Notes: a model not told the origin generated them from the letters alone. A stretch of 64,000 nt of DNA from Haloferax sp. Atlit-12N (GCF_003383095.1 NZ_PSYW01000001.1:1-64000); one strand, 5' to 3'. Counted from the first letter of the stretch, positions 17,350-26,223 are shown. Numbers and translations are program-made.

Positions 17350-19098
17350 ATGACAGCACCGAACCGAAACGCCCTCTGGGCACGGACCTTCTCCGATGAA
17401 CTGGCACGCACCGGTATCGACGCGGTGTGCATCGCACCCGGTAGTCGCTCGACGCCCCTCACGGAGGCGTTCGACCGCCACGACGACATCGAGACGTTCT
17501 CGCACCTCGACGAGCGCTCGGCGGCCTACTTCGCGCTCGGCCGCGCCCGGCGCACGGGCGAGGTGACGCCCATCGTCTGCACCTCGGGCACCGCCGCGGC
17601 CAACTTCCACCCCGCGGTCATCGAGGCGTCGCAGGCCCGCGTGCCGATGCTCGTCCTCACGGCCGACCGCCCGCCGGAACTCCGCGACAGCGGGGCCAAC
17701 CAGACCGTCGACCAGGAGAAGCTCTACGGCGACGCCGTCCGTTGGTACAAGGACATGCCCGAACCGGAGGCCACAGACAGGAAACTCCGGAGCCTCCGGA
17801 CGACCGCCGCCCGCGCCGTCTCCGAGGCGACCGGCGTTGACGCCGGCCCTGTCCACCTCAACTTCCCCTTCAGGAAGCCGCTCGAACCGACGTACGTCGA
17901 GGGCGACGTGCCAGCCGACCTCGACCCCGAGGCGCTCGACGGCCGGAGCGGGAGCCGCCCCTACGTCAAGACGACCGCGGGCGCGCCGGAACTCTCCGAG
18001 GACCACCTCCGAAAGCTGGCCGACGACCTCGCGGTCGACCGTGGACTCATCGTCGCCGGTCCCGCCGACACGCCGGGATTCAACGCCGAGGCCGTCGCCG
18101 CGTTCGCCCACGCGACCGGCTTCCCCGTCGTCGCCGACCCGCTTTCGGGGCTCCGATTCGGCGGTCACACCCGAACGACGACCGTTCTCGGCGGCTACGA
18201 CGCCTACCTCGACGAGCGCGTCACCGCCGACTGGCCCGACCCGGAGGTCGTCGTCCGCATCGGCGCGTCGCCGACCTCGAAGGCGCTCCGAAAGTATCTC
18301 GCGCGCACCGACGCCAGACAGTTCCTCGTCGACCCGACGGGCCGCTGGCGCGAGGCCGAGTTCGGCGCGACCGACCTCGTGGAGGCCGAGCCGTCGGTGC
18401 TCGCGTGGCGGCTCTCGCAACTCATCCGCAACCGCCCGGACGAGTCGTGGAACGCGCTGTGGACCGACGCGGAAGAGGCCTACTGGGGGCTCGTCGACGA
18501 CGAGACTGACACGTTCGAGGGCCGACTCGCGGCCGACGTGGCCGACCTCGCGCCCGAGCCGTCGACGCTGTTCGTCTCGAACTCCATGCCCGTCCGCGAC
18601 CTCGACCGCTTCGCGCGCCCCTCGACGAAGTCCCGGACAGTCCTCGGTAACCGCGGCGCGTCCGGCATCGACGGCGTCGTCTCCTCGGCGCTCGGAGCCG
18701 GCTCCGCGGCGACCGACCACCTGACGCTCCTGACCGGCGACCTCGCGTACTACCACGACATGAACGGTCTGCTCGCGCTCGGTCGCCTCGGCGTGGACGC
18801 GACCATCGTCCTCGTCAACAACGACGGCGGCGGCATCTTCCACATGCTCCCCATCGAGGAGTACGAACCGCCCTTCACGGACCAGTTCAAGACGCCCCAC
18901 GGCCTCGACTTCGAAGCCACCGAGGACCTCTACGACCTCTCGTTCGCGTCGGTCGACCCGGACGACTTCCGTGACGCCTACGCCGAGTCGGTCGCCACCG
19001 ACGGCACCGATGTCATCGAGGTCCGCACCGACGCCGAGTCCTCGCACCGGGTGCGCGAGCGCATCGCCGAGCGCGCCGTCGAGCGTCTGTCCGATTGA
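17350..19098 (+). CDS. menD: SEPHCHC synthase
   Basis: Thiamine-diphosphate enzyme that joins 2-oxoglutarate to isochorismate, the second committed step of menaquinone synthesis. The 582-residue protein has the three-domain TPP-enzyme layout. Visible features: the N-terminal CIAPGSRSTPL, the HLDERSAAYFALG stretch carrying the cofactor-activating Glu, CTSGTAAANFHPA, and the TPP-binding GDLAYYHDMNGLLAL...VNNDGGGIFHML. Directly downstream of menF (77 nt), so the two probably share regulation. Confidence 0.95.
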   Translation: MTAPNRNALWARTFSDELARTGIDAVCIAPGSRSTPLTEAFDRHDDIETFSHLDERSAAYFALGRARRTGEVTPIVCTSGTAAANFHPAVIEASQARVPMLVLTADRPPELRDSGANQTVDQEKLYGDAVRWYKDMPEPEATDRKLRSLRTTAARAVSEATGVDAGPVHLNFPFRKPLEPTYVEGDVPADLDPEALDGRSGSRPYVKTTAGAPELSEDHLRKLADDLAVDRGLIVAGPADTPGFNAEAVAAFAHATGFPVVADPLSGLRFGGHTRTTTVLGGYDAYLDERVTADWPDPEVVVRIGASPTSKALRKYLARTDARQFLVDPTGRWREAEFGATDLVEAEPSVLAWRLSQLIRNRPDESWNALWTDAEEAYWGLVDDETDTFEGRLAADVADLAPEPSTLFVSNSMPVRDLDRFARPSTKSRTVLGNRGASGIDGVVSSALGAGSAATDHLTLLTGDLAYYHDMNGLLALGRLGVDATIVLVNNDGGGIFHMLPIEEYEPPFTDQFKTPHGLDFEATEDLYDLSFASVDPDDFRDAYAESVATDGTDVIEVRTDAESSHRVRERIAERAVERLSD

Positions 19099-19138
19099 CC
19101 GATTGACTGACTGACCGAACCAGTCGACCGACTGACTT
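19096..19138. repeat. Degenerate GACT repeat after menD
   Basis: Short imperfect tandem repeats of (T)GACT/GACC follow the menD stop codon. A similar tract lies at 19676-19725, so the two flank the small membrane-protein gene between them. Confidence 0.6.
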
Positions 19139-19165
19139 TTCTCCCGCGCTCCGAATCGTGGCGAC

Positions 19166-19678
19166 ATGTCCTCCACGCTCTTCCGCCAGTACCGCGGCAG
19201 CGTCTACGCCGTCGCCGGGTTCCTCGGCGTCCTCGTGTTCGCCTACGCGGCCGTCGTCACACGCGAACCGCTCGCCGGGGTCTTCGCCGGTGGCACCGTC
19301 GTCTTCGGCGTGGTACTTCTCTCGGACCTCGCCGAGCGCGGCTATCCCTCGGCGCTCGGCCGCCGCGGAACACTCGCGCTCGTTGCAGTCGTGGTCGCCT
19401 TTCCAGTCTTCTGGTTCGTCGTTCAGCGCCCCCTCATGGGCCTCGGCCTCGCGCCGCTCGTCGCCGTGGTCGCGTGGGGGCTCGCGCGGTTCAAGGCCGT
19501 CGGCTACCCCGAGTCGATGGGTCGCCGCCGGTCGCTCGCCACCGCCTTCGTCGGGACCGGACTCGTCGCGTACGGGTCGTTTGCCGGGGCGACCGCCTTT
19601 CTCGTCGGCATCGCGGGCGCGGTACTCGTCGGCTTGGCGTCGTGGCTGACGAGTCCGCGCGGCCCGATTCGGGGCTGA
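19166..19678 (+). CDS. Small multi-pass membrane protein, unknown function
   Basis: A 170-residue protein with about four to five hydrophobic segments (VYAVAGFLGVLVFAYAAV, GVFAGGTVVFGVVLL, LALVAVVVAFPVFWFV, LGLAPLVAVVAWGLA, AVLVGLASWL). No recognised domain. It sits inside the men region, on the same strand as menD, but a role in quinone synthesis is only suggested by position. GACT-type repeat tracts flank it on both sides. Confidence 0.6.
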   Translation: MSSTLFRQYRGSVYAVAGFLGVLVFAYAAVVTREPLAGVFAGGTVVFGVVLLSDLAERGYPSALGRRGTLALVAVVVAFPVFWFVVQRPLMGLGLAPLVAVVAWGLARFKAVGYPESMGRRRSLATAFVGTGLVAYGSFAGATAFLVGIAGAVLVGLASWLTSPRGPIRG

Positions 19679-19725
19679 CTGGCTGACTGACTAACTGGCT
19701 GACTCACTCACTTACCCACTGACTC
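19676..19725. repeat. Degenerate GACT repeat, second tract
   Basis: About twelve imperfect units of the CTGACT/GGCTGACT type, following the membrane-protein stop. It resembles the tract at 19096-19138. Confidence 0.65.
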
Positions 19726-20238
19726 CACGTCGGGGGCTCGCCCCGAGGTGTCCGACTCCGTCCACCGCCCGACGAGCCGACCGGCCGCCCAGTAACAGCC
19801 GGCGTCGAGGACGACCGACAGGCCACCGATGACGCCCCCGACGACGCTCGCGGCCGCGACGCCGATGAGCGCGATGAACGCCAGCGACACGAGTGTCGCG
19901 CCGTTCAGAATCGCGCCGACGAGGAGCACCCCGAGGAGAAACGCGCCCCCGATGAGCGCGCCCGCCGCGAACCCGCGGAGGACGAGTCGCCACAGTCCGT
20001 GGAGTCCGGTTCGTAGGTCTGCCAGCCCGCCGTCCGCCAGTGCCCACCGAGTTGCAACCGCGGTGAGGAGCCACAGATAGGCGAAAACGGCAACGCCCGG
20101 AAGCGTCCCGAAGCCGGCGAGTTCGCCTTCGAGCGCGCCGCTCGCGTGCGCCGCGAGGAGCCCGACGAGGCTCAGGGCGACGAGGTTGAACGACGAGACG
20201 ACCCACGCCTCGAAGCGGCCGGCGGCGGCCTCAGCCAT
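19708..20238 (-). CDS. Multi-pass membrane protein, unknown function
   Basis: A 176-residue protein with four or five hydrophobic segments (FNLVALSLVGLLAA, GVAVFAYLWLLTAVA, FAAGALIGGAFLLGVLLVGAIL, VSLAFIALIGVAAASVVGGVIGGL). ATG 20238 was chosen because it is just within the upstream gene's 3' end (8-nt overlap), which makes an operon with the 20231-20695 gene. No enzymatic motif is seen; position suggests a membrane partner of that gene. Confidence 0.55.
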   Translation of the reverse strand: MAEAAAGRFEAWVVSSFNLVALSLVGLLAAHASGALEGELAGFGTLPGVAVFAYLWLLTAVATRWALADGGLADLRTGLHGLWRLVLRGFAAGALIGGAFLLGVLLVGAILNGATLVSLAFIALIGVAAASVVGGVIGGLSVVLDAGCYWAAGRLVGRWTESDTSGRAPDVESVGK

Positions 20239-20695
20239 GGGCCAACACCTCCGCGAGCGCGACGAGGACGAGGAGCGCGCCGGCGGTCGCGCCGTAGCTC
20301 TTCGCGAGGAGCGAGCGCCCGGCACCCACCGGGTGGTCTCGTCGGAGCCGGAGCACGATGAGCGTGCGGACGAACGACCCGAGGACGAACGCGGTCACCG
20401 CGAGGAGTTTCGCGGTCAGGAGCGTCCCCCAGCGCCCGGACGGTCCGGGCGGGCCGAGCGCGCCGAGGTTGCCGACGCCGGTGACGACCATCGCACCCAT
20501 CGCCGCCCAGAAGACCCACTCGTAGGTGGTCGCGAGCGGGGTCGAGTCGCCGAGAGAGGCGGTCGAGCCGTCGGCGTCCGCGCCTCCGGACTCGCCGGTT
20601 CTGAGCGTGGCCCACGCGAACGCCGCGCCGCCGAAGACGAGCGCCATCCCGACGACGTGGACGAACCTGACGAGGAGGCTGGTCGCGGCCGACAT
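20231..20695 (-). CDS. CopD-like / transporter-associated membrane protein
   Basis: A 154-residue hydrophobic protein with four helices (ATSLLVRFVHVVGMALVFGGAAF; WVFWAAMGAMVVTGVGNL; LLTAKLLAVTAFVLGSFV; ATAGALLVLVALAEVLA). The pattern of a first-helix FVHVVGM with conserved His and a third helix starting TAKLLAV resembles CopD/DUF-type copper or heme-related membrane proteins. No N-terminal signal peptide. The MSAATSLL start was taken over the upstream MSVRKRLSRM. It forms a two-gene unit with the downstream gene by overlap. Confidence 0.6.
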   Translation of the reverse strand: MSAATSLLVRFVHVVGMALVFGGAAFAWATLRTGESGGADADGSTASLGDSTPLATTYEWVFWAAMGAMVVTGVGNLGALGPPGPSGRWGTLLTAKLLAVTAFVLGSFVRTLIVLRLRRDHPVGAGRSLLAKSYGATAGALLVLVALAEVLAHG

Positions 20696-20817
20696 ACGCG
20701 AGAGTCGTTTGCGCACTGACAAATAGTTCCGGGCCGGGGGAGCGGTCAGGTGGCGGCCTGTCTTCCGAACCGCGGCCGCAAGCGAATCTTTTTGCGCCGC
20801 CCGCGCCGCCTCTCGGT

Positions 20818-21735
20818 ATGGTCTCGGAGATTTTCGACCCCGACCGCTGGGAGCCCGTCCCGGGGTCCGACGAGTTCGACGACATCACCTACCACCGCGC
20901 CGTCGACGTGCCGGCGGTCCGCATCGCGTTCGACCGCCCCGAGGTCCGAAACGCCTTCCGACCGGGAACCGTGGACGAACTCTACGCCGCGCTCGACGAC
21001 GCCAGAAAGCGCGCGAACGTGGGGTGCGTCCTCCTGACTGGCAACGGCCCCTCCGAGAAGGACGGCGGCTGGGCGTTCTGCTCCGGCGGCGACCAGTCGG
21101 TCCGCGGCGGCTCCGGCTACGAGTACCGCGACGACGACGAGGCCGACGCCTCCGACGACCCGCTCGTCCGCGAGGCGAAGGCCGGTCGCCTGCACATCCT
21201 CGAAGTCCAGCGGCTCATCCGCTTCATGCCCAAACCCGTCGTCGCCGTCGTGCCGGGGTGGGCCGTCGGCGGCGGTCACTCCCTGCACGTCGTCTGCGAC
21301 ATGACGCTCGCGTCCGACGAGCACGCGAAGTTCCTCCAGACCGACCCCGACGTGGCCTCCTTCGACGGCGGCTTCGGCTCCGCGTACCTCGCCAAACAGG
21401 TCGGCCAGAAGAAGGCCCGCGAAGTGTTCTTCATGGGGAAGACCTACTCCGCCGAGGAGGCCGTGGACATGGGGATGGCGAACGAGGCGATTCCCCACGA
21501 GGACCTCGAAGACGTGGCGCTGGAGTGGGCCGACGAGATGACGAAGAAGTCGCCGACGGCCATGCGCATGCTCAAGTACGCCTTCAACATGACCGACGAC
21601 GGCATGATCGGCCAGCAGGTGTTCGCCGGCGAGGCGACCCGACTCGCCTACATGACCGAGGAGGCACAGGAGGGCCGCGACGCCTTCCTCGAAAAGCGCG
21701 AACCGCGGTTCCGCGACTATCCGTGGCACTACTGA
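20818..21735 (+). CDS. menB: 1,4-dihydroxy-2-naphthoyl-CoA synthase
   Basis: Closes the second ring of the naphthoquinone from o-succinylbenzoyl-CoA. The 305-residue crotonase-fold protein shows the MenB features: VRNAFRPGTVDEL, the GGD/oxyanion loop FCSGGDQSVRGGSGY, VVPGWAVGGGHSLHVVCD, and TDPDVASFDGGFGSAYLAKQVGQ, which carries the conserved Asp. The C terminus (EAREPRFRDYPWHY-like tail) is typical of MenB. The upstream TATA-like TCTTTTTG lies about 30 nt before the start. Confidence 0.95.
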   Translation: MVSEIFDPDRWEPVPGSDEFDDITYHRAVDVPAVRIAFDRPEVRNAFRPGTVDELYAALDDARKRANVGCVLLTGNGPSEKDGGWAFCSGGDQSVRGGSGYEYRDDDEADASDDPLVREAKAGRLHILEVQRLIRFMPKPVVAVVPGWAVGGGHSLHVVCDMTLASDEHAKFLQTDPDVASFDGGFGSAYLAKQVGQKKAREVFFMGKTYSAEEAVDMGMANEAIPHEDLEDVALEWADEMTKKSPTAMRMLKYAFNMTDDGMIGQQVFAGEATRLAYMTEEAQEGRDAFLEKREPRFRDYPWHY

Positions 21736-21805
21736 GTCCCTGACGGGGCCGACGCTGTCGCGCCACAGCCCCGGTACCGGGCCGGAACTCGTTGGACTGT
21801 CAAGG

Positions 21806-21821
21806 TTTAGGCACGCCGAAA
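21806..21821. promoter_or_regulatory. Imperfect DtxR-like half-palindrome
   Basis: TTTAGGCACGCCGAAA resembles, less perfectly, the palindrome at 21842-21857 that lies 36 bp away, about three and a half helical turns. It could be a second weak site for the same metal-dependent repressor. Confidence 0.35.
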
Positions 21822-21841
21822 AATAGGAACGCTCTTATGCA

Positions 21842-21857
21842 TTTAGGTTAGCCTAAA
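21842..21857. promoter_or_regulatory. Iron-box operator (DtxR/SirR-type)
   Basis: The palindrome TTTAGGTTAGCCTAAA matches the half-sites of the DtxR/IdeR consensus (TTAGGTTAGCCTAA). It sits between a TATA-like CTTATGC (about 21833-21839) and the predicted transcription start, ending 4 bp before the ATG. Repression under iron-replete conditions is expected for this family. Confidence 0.75.
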
Positions 21858-21861
21858 TTCC

Positions 21862-23073
21862 ATGGACGAGAAATCCACCGGGCAGGAGGGACTCACGCGA
21901 CGCAACTACATTCGGTACGGCGGCACGGCTCTCGGGGCCGGGATGCTGGCCGGCTGTACGTCGGACTCGTCGGGGAGCGACGAGACGACCGCTGCGCCCG
22001 AGACGACGACCGAGGAAGCGACCGAAACGGCGACCGCGACCCAGACCACCGAGGCCGACACTTCGTACTCGGTGACGATGGAGCCGATGGGGGAGGTCAC
22101 GTTCGACTCGGTCCCCGAGTCGTGGGCCGCCTACGACGGCGGCTACGCCGACATGGCGGTCGCGCTCGGCGTCGGCGACGGGTTGACCGGTGTCGGCGGC
22201 GCGGGGCGGTACTACACCTACGTCTACGACGAACTCCCCGGCGTGAGCGTCGACCGCGAGCAGGTCGAGGCGTACCCCGAGGTCAGGACGAAAGAGGAGT
22301 TCTACGAACTCGACAACGACGTCCACCTCTACGACCCGAACATGCTCATCAACTGGTTCGACTGGGACCAAGCCGACGTGGACGAAATCGCGGAGAACGT
22401 CGCCCCGTTCGTCGGCAACCTCGTTTTCCGCCGCTCGGACGGCTGGCACGACTACCGCTACTACACGCTCTACGAGGCGTTCGAGAAGGTCGCGCAGGTG
22501 TTCCAGCGCGAGGACCGCTACGAGGCGTTCGAGGCGCTCCACGACGAGTTCATCGCGGAGATACAGGCGGAACTGCCGCCGGCGGACGAGCGCCCGAACG
22601 TCTTTCTCACCTACGAGGGGACGACCGAGCCCGAGACGTTCTCGCCGTACCGCCTCAACGACAAGGGCACGAGCAAAAAGCAGTGGAACGACCTCGGTGT
22701 CACCGACGCGCTCTCGGGGACCGACATCGAGAACCTCAGCACGACCAACCGCGGCGAACTCGACTACGAGAACCTCCTCGAAATCGACCCCGACGTGATT
22801 CTCGTTCGCGGCCACGAGCGCAAGACGCCCGAGGAGTTCCGCGACACCGTCCTCGCGTACATGGAAGACCACCCCGTCGGCGGCGAACTGGCGGCCGTCC
22901 AGAACGGCCGGGTCTACCGCGGCGGCTACCTGTTCCAGGGGCCGATTCACAACCTGTTCCTGACCGAGCGCGCCGCGAAGCAGATGTACCCCGACGTGTT
23001 CGGCGACGTGACGGACGACGCCGAACTGTTCGACCGCCAGCGCGTCGCGGACATCGTCAACGGGGAGTTCTGA
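21862..23073 (+). CDS. Iron-siderophore-type ABC substrate-binding lipoprotein
   Basis: A 403-residue extracytoplasmic lipoprotein. The signal has a twin-arginine-like TRRNYIRYGG and lipobox MLAGC (Cys at about 32), then a Thr/Glu linker. From about 75 on it is a FecB/BtuF-type periplasmic-binding fold: VPESWAAYDGGYADMAVALGVGDGLTGV, a metal/ligand-binding midsection and YRGGYLFQGPIHNLFLTERAAKQMYPDVFGD. It probably binds Fe(III)-siderophore. No permease or ATPase is adjacent. A DtxR-like iron box directly overlaps the start region. Confidence 0.87.
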   Translation: MDEKSTGQEGLTRRNYIRYGGTALGAGMLAGCTSDSSGSDETTAAPETTTEEATETATATQTTEADTSYSVTMEPMGEVTFDSVPESWAAYDGGYADMAVALGVGDGLTGVGGAGRYYTYVYDELPGVSVDREQVEAYPEVRTKEEFYELDNDVHLYDPNMLINWFDWDQADVDEIAENVAPFVGNLVFRRSDGWHDYRYYTLYEAFEKVAQVFQREDRYEAFEALHDEFIAEIQAELPPADERPNVFLTYEGTTEPETFSPYRLNDKGTSKKQWNDLGVTDALSGTDIENLSTTNRGELDYENLLEIDPDVILVRGHERKTPEEFRDTVLAYMEDHPVGGELAAVQNGRVYRGGYLFQGPIHNLFLTERAAKQMYPDVFGDVTDDAELFDRQRVADIVNGEF

Positions 23074-23074
23074 G

Positions 23075-24049
23075 ATGGCAGACGCCGGGAACTCCGAGGA
23101 GGCGAACACGACGACGGAGACGGCGACAGGCCCGGAGGCCGCGGCGTTCGACTACGACGTGGCCATCGTCGGCGGCGGGCCGACGGGCTGCTCGGCGGGC
23201 GTCTTCACCGGCCGGTACGGCCTCGACACCGTGGTCTTCGACCGCGGCCGGTCGTCGCTCCAGCGCTGTGCCTATCTGGAGAACTACCTCGGCTTTCCCG
23301 GCGGCATCGACATCGAGGCGTTCTACGGACTCATCCACGACCACGTCGAGGAGGCCGGCTGTGACCTCGTTTCGGACCTCGTCGAGGCGGTCGAACCCGC
23401 CGGCGACGACGCGGCTGCGACCGCGACCGCCGCCGGCCCCGGCTTCGCGGTCACGACACAGAGCGGCGAGACCGTCACCGCGAGGCGGGTCGTCGCGGCC
23501 GCCCGCTACGGCGGCGACTTCCTCGAACCGCTCGGCGACGACGAGATGTTCGTCACCTACGAGTACGACGGCGAGACACGGACGAAGTTCGACCGCGACT
23601 ACGCCGACATCGAGGGCCGAACAGCCATCGACGGGCTGTACGTCGCCGCGCCGGTGAGCGAGGTCAACGTGCAAGCCATCATGTCGGCCGGACAGGGCGC
23701 GCGAGTCGGGCGGTCGGTCATCACCGACCACCGTCTCGAACAGGGGTATCCCGAGGACCTCGCGCGCCACTGGGACTGGATACGCCCCGAGTCCGAGCTC
23801 GCCGACGAGGAGGCCGCCCGCGACAACTGGCGCGAGCGGTTCGACAGCCGGGTCCCCGACGACTGCGACCTCTCCGAGGAGCGACTCCACGAACTCCGCG
23901 AGGCCGACGTGGAGCGCCAACGCGAGATGTACGTCTCCGAGGAGACGGTCGAAACTCGGGCCGAGCGGGGTCACGAACGACTCGCCGACCATCTCGGTCT
24001 CGACGCCGATTCCGGTCCCGCCTCCGATTCCGCTTCCGACGCCGAATAG
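23075..24049 (+). CDS. FAD/NAD(P)-dependent oxidoreductase, thioredoxin-reductase-like without CxxC
   Basis: A 324-residue protein with a nucleotide-binding GxGxxG (AIVGGGPTGCSAGVF, near 30). The YLENYLGFPGGI motif and DGLYVAAPVSEVNVQAIMSAGQGA end are typical of TrxR-like flavoproteins. The redox CxxC of true thioredoxin reductase is missing, and the middle NADPH domain appears shortened. It starts 1 nt after the iron-binding lipoprotein's stop, so it should share the iron-box promoter. Plausible roles are ferric-siderophore reduction or ferredoxin-NADP reductase-like chemistry; not proven. Confidence 0.75.
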   Translation: MADAGNSEEANTTTETATGPEAAAFDYDVAIVGGGPTGCSAGVFTGRYGLDTVVFDRGRSSLQRCAYLENYLGFPGGIDIEAFYGLIHDHVEEAGCDLVSDLVEAVEPAGDDAAATATAAGPGFAVTTQSGETVTARRVVAAARYGGDFLEPLGDDEMFVTYEYDGETRTKFDRDYADIEGRTAIDGLYVAAPVSEVNVQAIMSAGQGARVGRSVITDHRLEQGYPEDLARHWDWIRPESELADEEAARDNWRERFDSRVPDDCDLSEERLHELREADVERQREMYVSEETVETRAERGHERLADHLGLDADSGPASDSASDAE

Positions 24050-24220
24050 CGAGAGACGCCCACCCCCGTCGGCCGACGGCGATGACCACGTCGTCGCTGA
24101 CGCTGGGGCGTGACTGTCTCGTCAGGACCGACGCGCGCGCCTGGCCACCGTGTTCTCCCACGCACCGCCTCGGCGTCGCGCGCTTTCGGATAGGAACTTA
24201 CTCACTGCTTCGGCACTCGT

Positions 24221-25168
24221 ATGCAGACAATGAGCACGCAGGACATCTCTCGCAGTCGGGCGTGGGTGATGGCGTCGCGGCCGCAGACGCTTCCGGCGGC
24301 CGCCGCGCCGGTCGTCGTCGGCACCGCGGTCGCCGTCCACGCCGACCTGTTCGCCCCGCTCCCCGCGCTCGCGGCGCTCGTGGGCGCGCTCCTCATCCAG
24401 GTCGGGACCAACTTCGCCAACGACTACTACGACGCGGTGCAGGGCGCGGACACCGAGGCCCGCGAGGGCTTCACCCGCGTCACCGCGGGCGGACTCATCC
24501 CCCCGGCCGAGGTCAAGCGAGCGATGTACCTCACCTTCGCCGCCGCCATCCTCCTCGGCACGTATCTCGTCTACGTCGGCGGCGTGCCCATCCTCGTCAT
24601 CGGCCTGCTCTCTGTCGCCTCGGGCATCGCCTACACCGGCGGTCCGTACCCCCTCGGCTACCACGGCCTCGGCGACCTGTTCGTCTTCGTCTTCTTCGGC
24701 CTCGTCGCCGTCGTCGGCACCTTCTACGTGCAGGCCGCGAGCGTCCTCGCCGCCCCCCTCACCGTCGGGATTCCGGACGGGACCGTCACGGTCGTCGCCG
24801 TCCTCGCCAGCCTCCCCATCGCGGCCATCTCTACGAACATCCTCGTCGTGAACAACGTCCGCGACAAGGAGGAAGACGCGACCACGGGCAAGCGGACGCT
24901 CGCGGTCCGGTTCGGCTACGGCTTCGCCCGCGCCGAGTACGTCGCCATGCTCGCGCTCGCCTACGTCGTCCCCGCCTACCTCTGGACTCGCGCCGGCTTC
25001 GACTGGTTCGTCCTTCTCCCCATGTTCTCGATGCCCGTCGCGGCCCGCATCGCGCGGACCGTCGTGACCGAGACGAAAGGCGAGAAGCTCAACCCCGCGC
25101 TCGAAGACACGGGCAAACTCCTCGCGCTCTACGCCGTCCTCTTCTCGGTCGGCCTCGTCCTCGCGTGA
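24221..25168 (+). CDS. menA: 1,4-dihydroxy-2-naphthoate polyprenyltransferase
   Basis: Attaches the isoprenoid tail to the naphthoquinone nucleus in the membrane. A 315-residue UbiA-family protein with nine hydrophobic segments, the first Asp motif NDYYDAVQGAD at about 67-77 and a second, NNVRDKEEDATTGKRTLAVRFG, near 210-230, which bind diphosphate via Mg2+. The DHNA-octaprenyltransferase subfamily features (ASRPQTLPAAAAPVVVG) are present at the N terminus. TATA-like AACTTACTC lies about 27 nt upstream. The menC start follows by 2 nt. Confidence 0.93.
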   Translation: MQTMSTQDISRSRAWVMASRPQTLPAAAAPVVVGTAVAVHADLFAPLPALAALVGALLIQVGTNFANDYYDAVQGADTEAREGFTRVTAGGLIPPAEVKRAMYLTFAAAILLGTYLVYVGGVPILVIGLLSVASGIAYTGGPYPLGYHGLGDLFVFVFFGLVAVVGTFYVQAASVLAAPLTVGIPDGTVTVVAVLASLPIAAISTNILVVNNVRDKEEDATTGKRTLAVRFGYGFARAEYVAMLALAYVVPAYLWTRAGFDWFVLLPMFSMPVAARIARTVVTETKGEKLNPALEDTGKLLALYAVLFSVGLVLA

Positions 25169-25170
25169 CG

Positions 25171-26223
25171 ATGCGACTCCGCGAGTTCGCCGTCGACCTC
25201 CGAACGCCGCTTTCGACAGCCAAGGGTGACATCGAGCGTCGCGAGGGATTCCTCGTCGCGGTCGATGTCGCAGGCGAAACCGGTGTCGGCGAGGCGACCC
25301 CGCTTCCGGGCTGGACCGAGTCACTCGCCGACTGTCGCGACGTGCTCGGCGGCCTCGCCGAAGACGACGCCACCGGTGATTCCGACCCCGAATCCGCGCT
25401 CAAAGACGGGACGCTTGCGGACGCGCCCGCCGCGAGACACGCCGTCTCGCTCGCCGTCGCCGACGCCCGCGCTCGCGCCGCCGACCGGCCGCTCGCCGCG
25501 TCCCTAGCCACCGACTCGCACACCTCGCTTCCGGTGAATTCGACCCTCGGCGACGACGACCCAGAGGCGACCGTCGAGGCCGCCGAGACCGCCGTCAAAT
25601 CGGGGTACGACTGTCTCAAACTGAAGGTCGGCGCACGGGACCCGACCGACGACGTGGCGCGCCTGCGGGCGGTCCGCGAGGCGGTCGGTCCCGGCGTGTC
25701 GCTCCGGGCCGACGCGAACGCCGCGTGGGACCGCTGGACCGCGGACCGATTTCTGCACACCGTCGAGGAACTTGGACTCGACCTCGACTACCTCGAACAG
25801 CCGCTTCCGGCCGACGAACTCGACGGCCACGCCGTGCTCCGGCGACTCCACGACACGCCCATCGCGCTCGACGAGTCGCTGGCTGCGGTCCCGCCGGGGC
25901 GGGCGCTCGCCTCGAACGCGGCGGACGTGCTCGTCTGCAAACCGATGGCGCTCGGCGGCCCGGACCGCGTCCGCGACCTCGCGACTCGCGCCCGCGACGC
26001 CGATGTGGCGGTCGTCGTCACGACCACCATCGACGCCGTCGTCGCCCGACTCGGCGCGCTCCACGTCGCGGCGTCGCTCCCCGGCGACCGGGCGCACGGA
26101 CTGGCGACCGCGTCGCTTCTCGACGCCGACCTCGCGGCCGACCCGGCACCCGTGCGCGAGGGCCGGATGCGCGTCCCCGAGAGTCCGGGCCTCGGCATCG
26201 ACGTGGACGCGGTGTTTCCCTGA
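25171..26223 (+). CDS. menC: o-succinylbenzoate synthase
   Basis: Dehydrates SHCHC to o-succinylbenzoate. A 350-residue enolase-superfamily protein with GEATPLPGW, the KxK motif LKLKVGA, a metal-ligand DANAAWD, EQPLP, DES, and the C-terminal VCKP/TTTIDA/ESPGLGI loop set. These are the MenC arrangement. Its ATG is 2 nt after menA's stop, so the two are certainly co-transcribed. The acidic 50-residue insert near 55-75 is haloarchaeal. Confidence 0.93.
   Translation: MRLREFAVDLRTPLSTAKGDIERREGFLVAVDVAGETGVGEATPLPGWTESLADCRDVLGGLAEDDATGDSDPESALKDGTLADAPAARHAVSLAVADARARAADRPLAASLATDSHTSLPVNSTLGDDDPEATVEAAETAVKSGYDCLKLKVGARDPTDDVARLRAVREAVGPGVSLRADANAAWDRWTADRFLHTVEELGLDLDYLEQPLPADELDGHAVLRRLHDTPIALDESLAAVPPGRALASNAADVLVCKPMALGGPDRVRDLATRARDADVAVVVTTTIDAVVARLGALHVAASLPGDRAHGLATASLLDADLAADPAPVREGRMRVPESPGLGIDVDAVFP

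Noticed and set aside
24082..25170. Long N-terminal extension of the menC ORF
   Set aside because: It is the out-of-frame shadow of menA; the enolase-fold similarity begins at the ATG 2 nt after menA.
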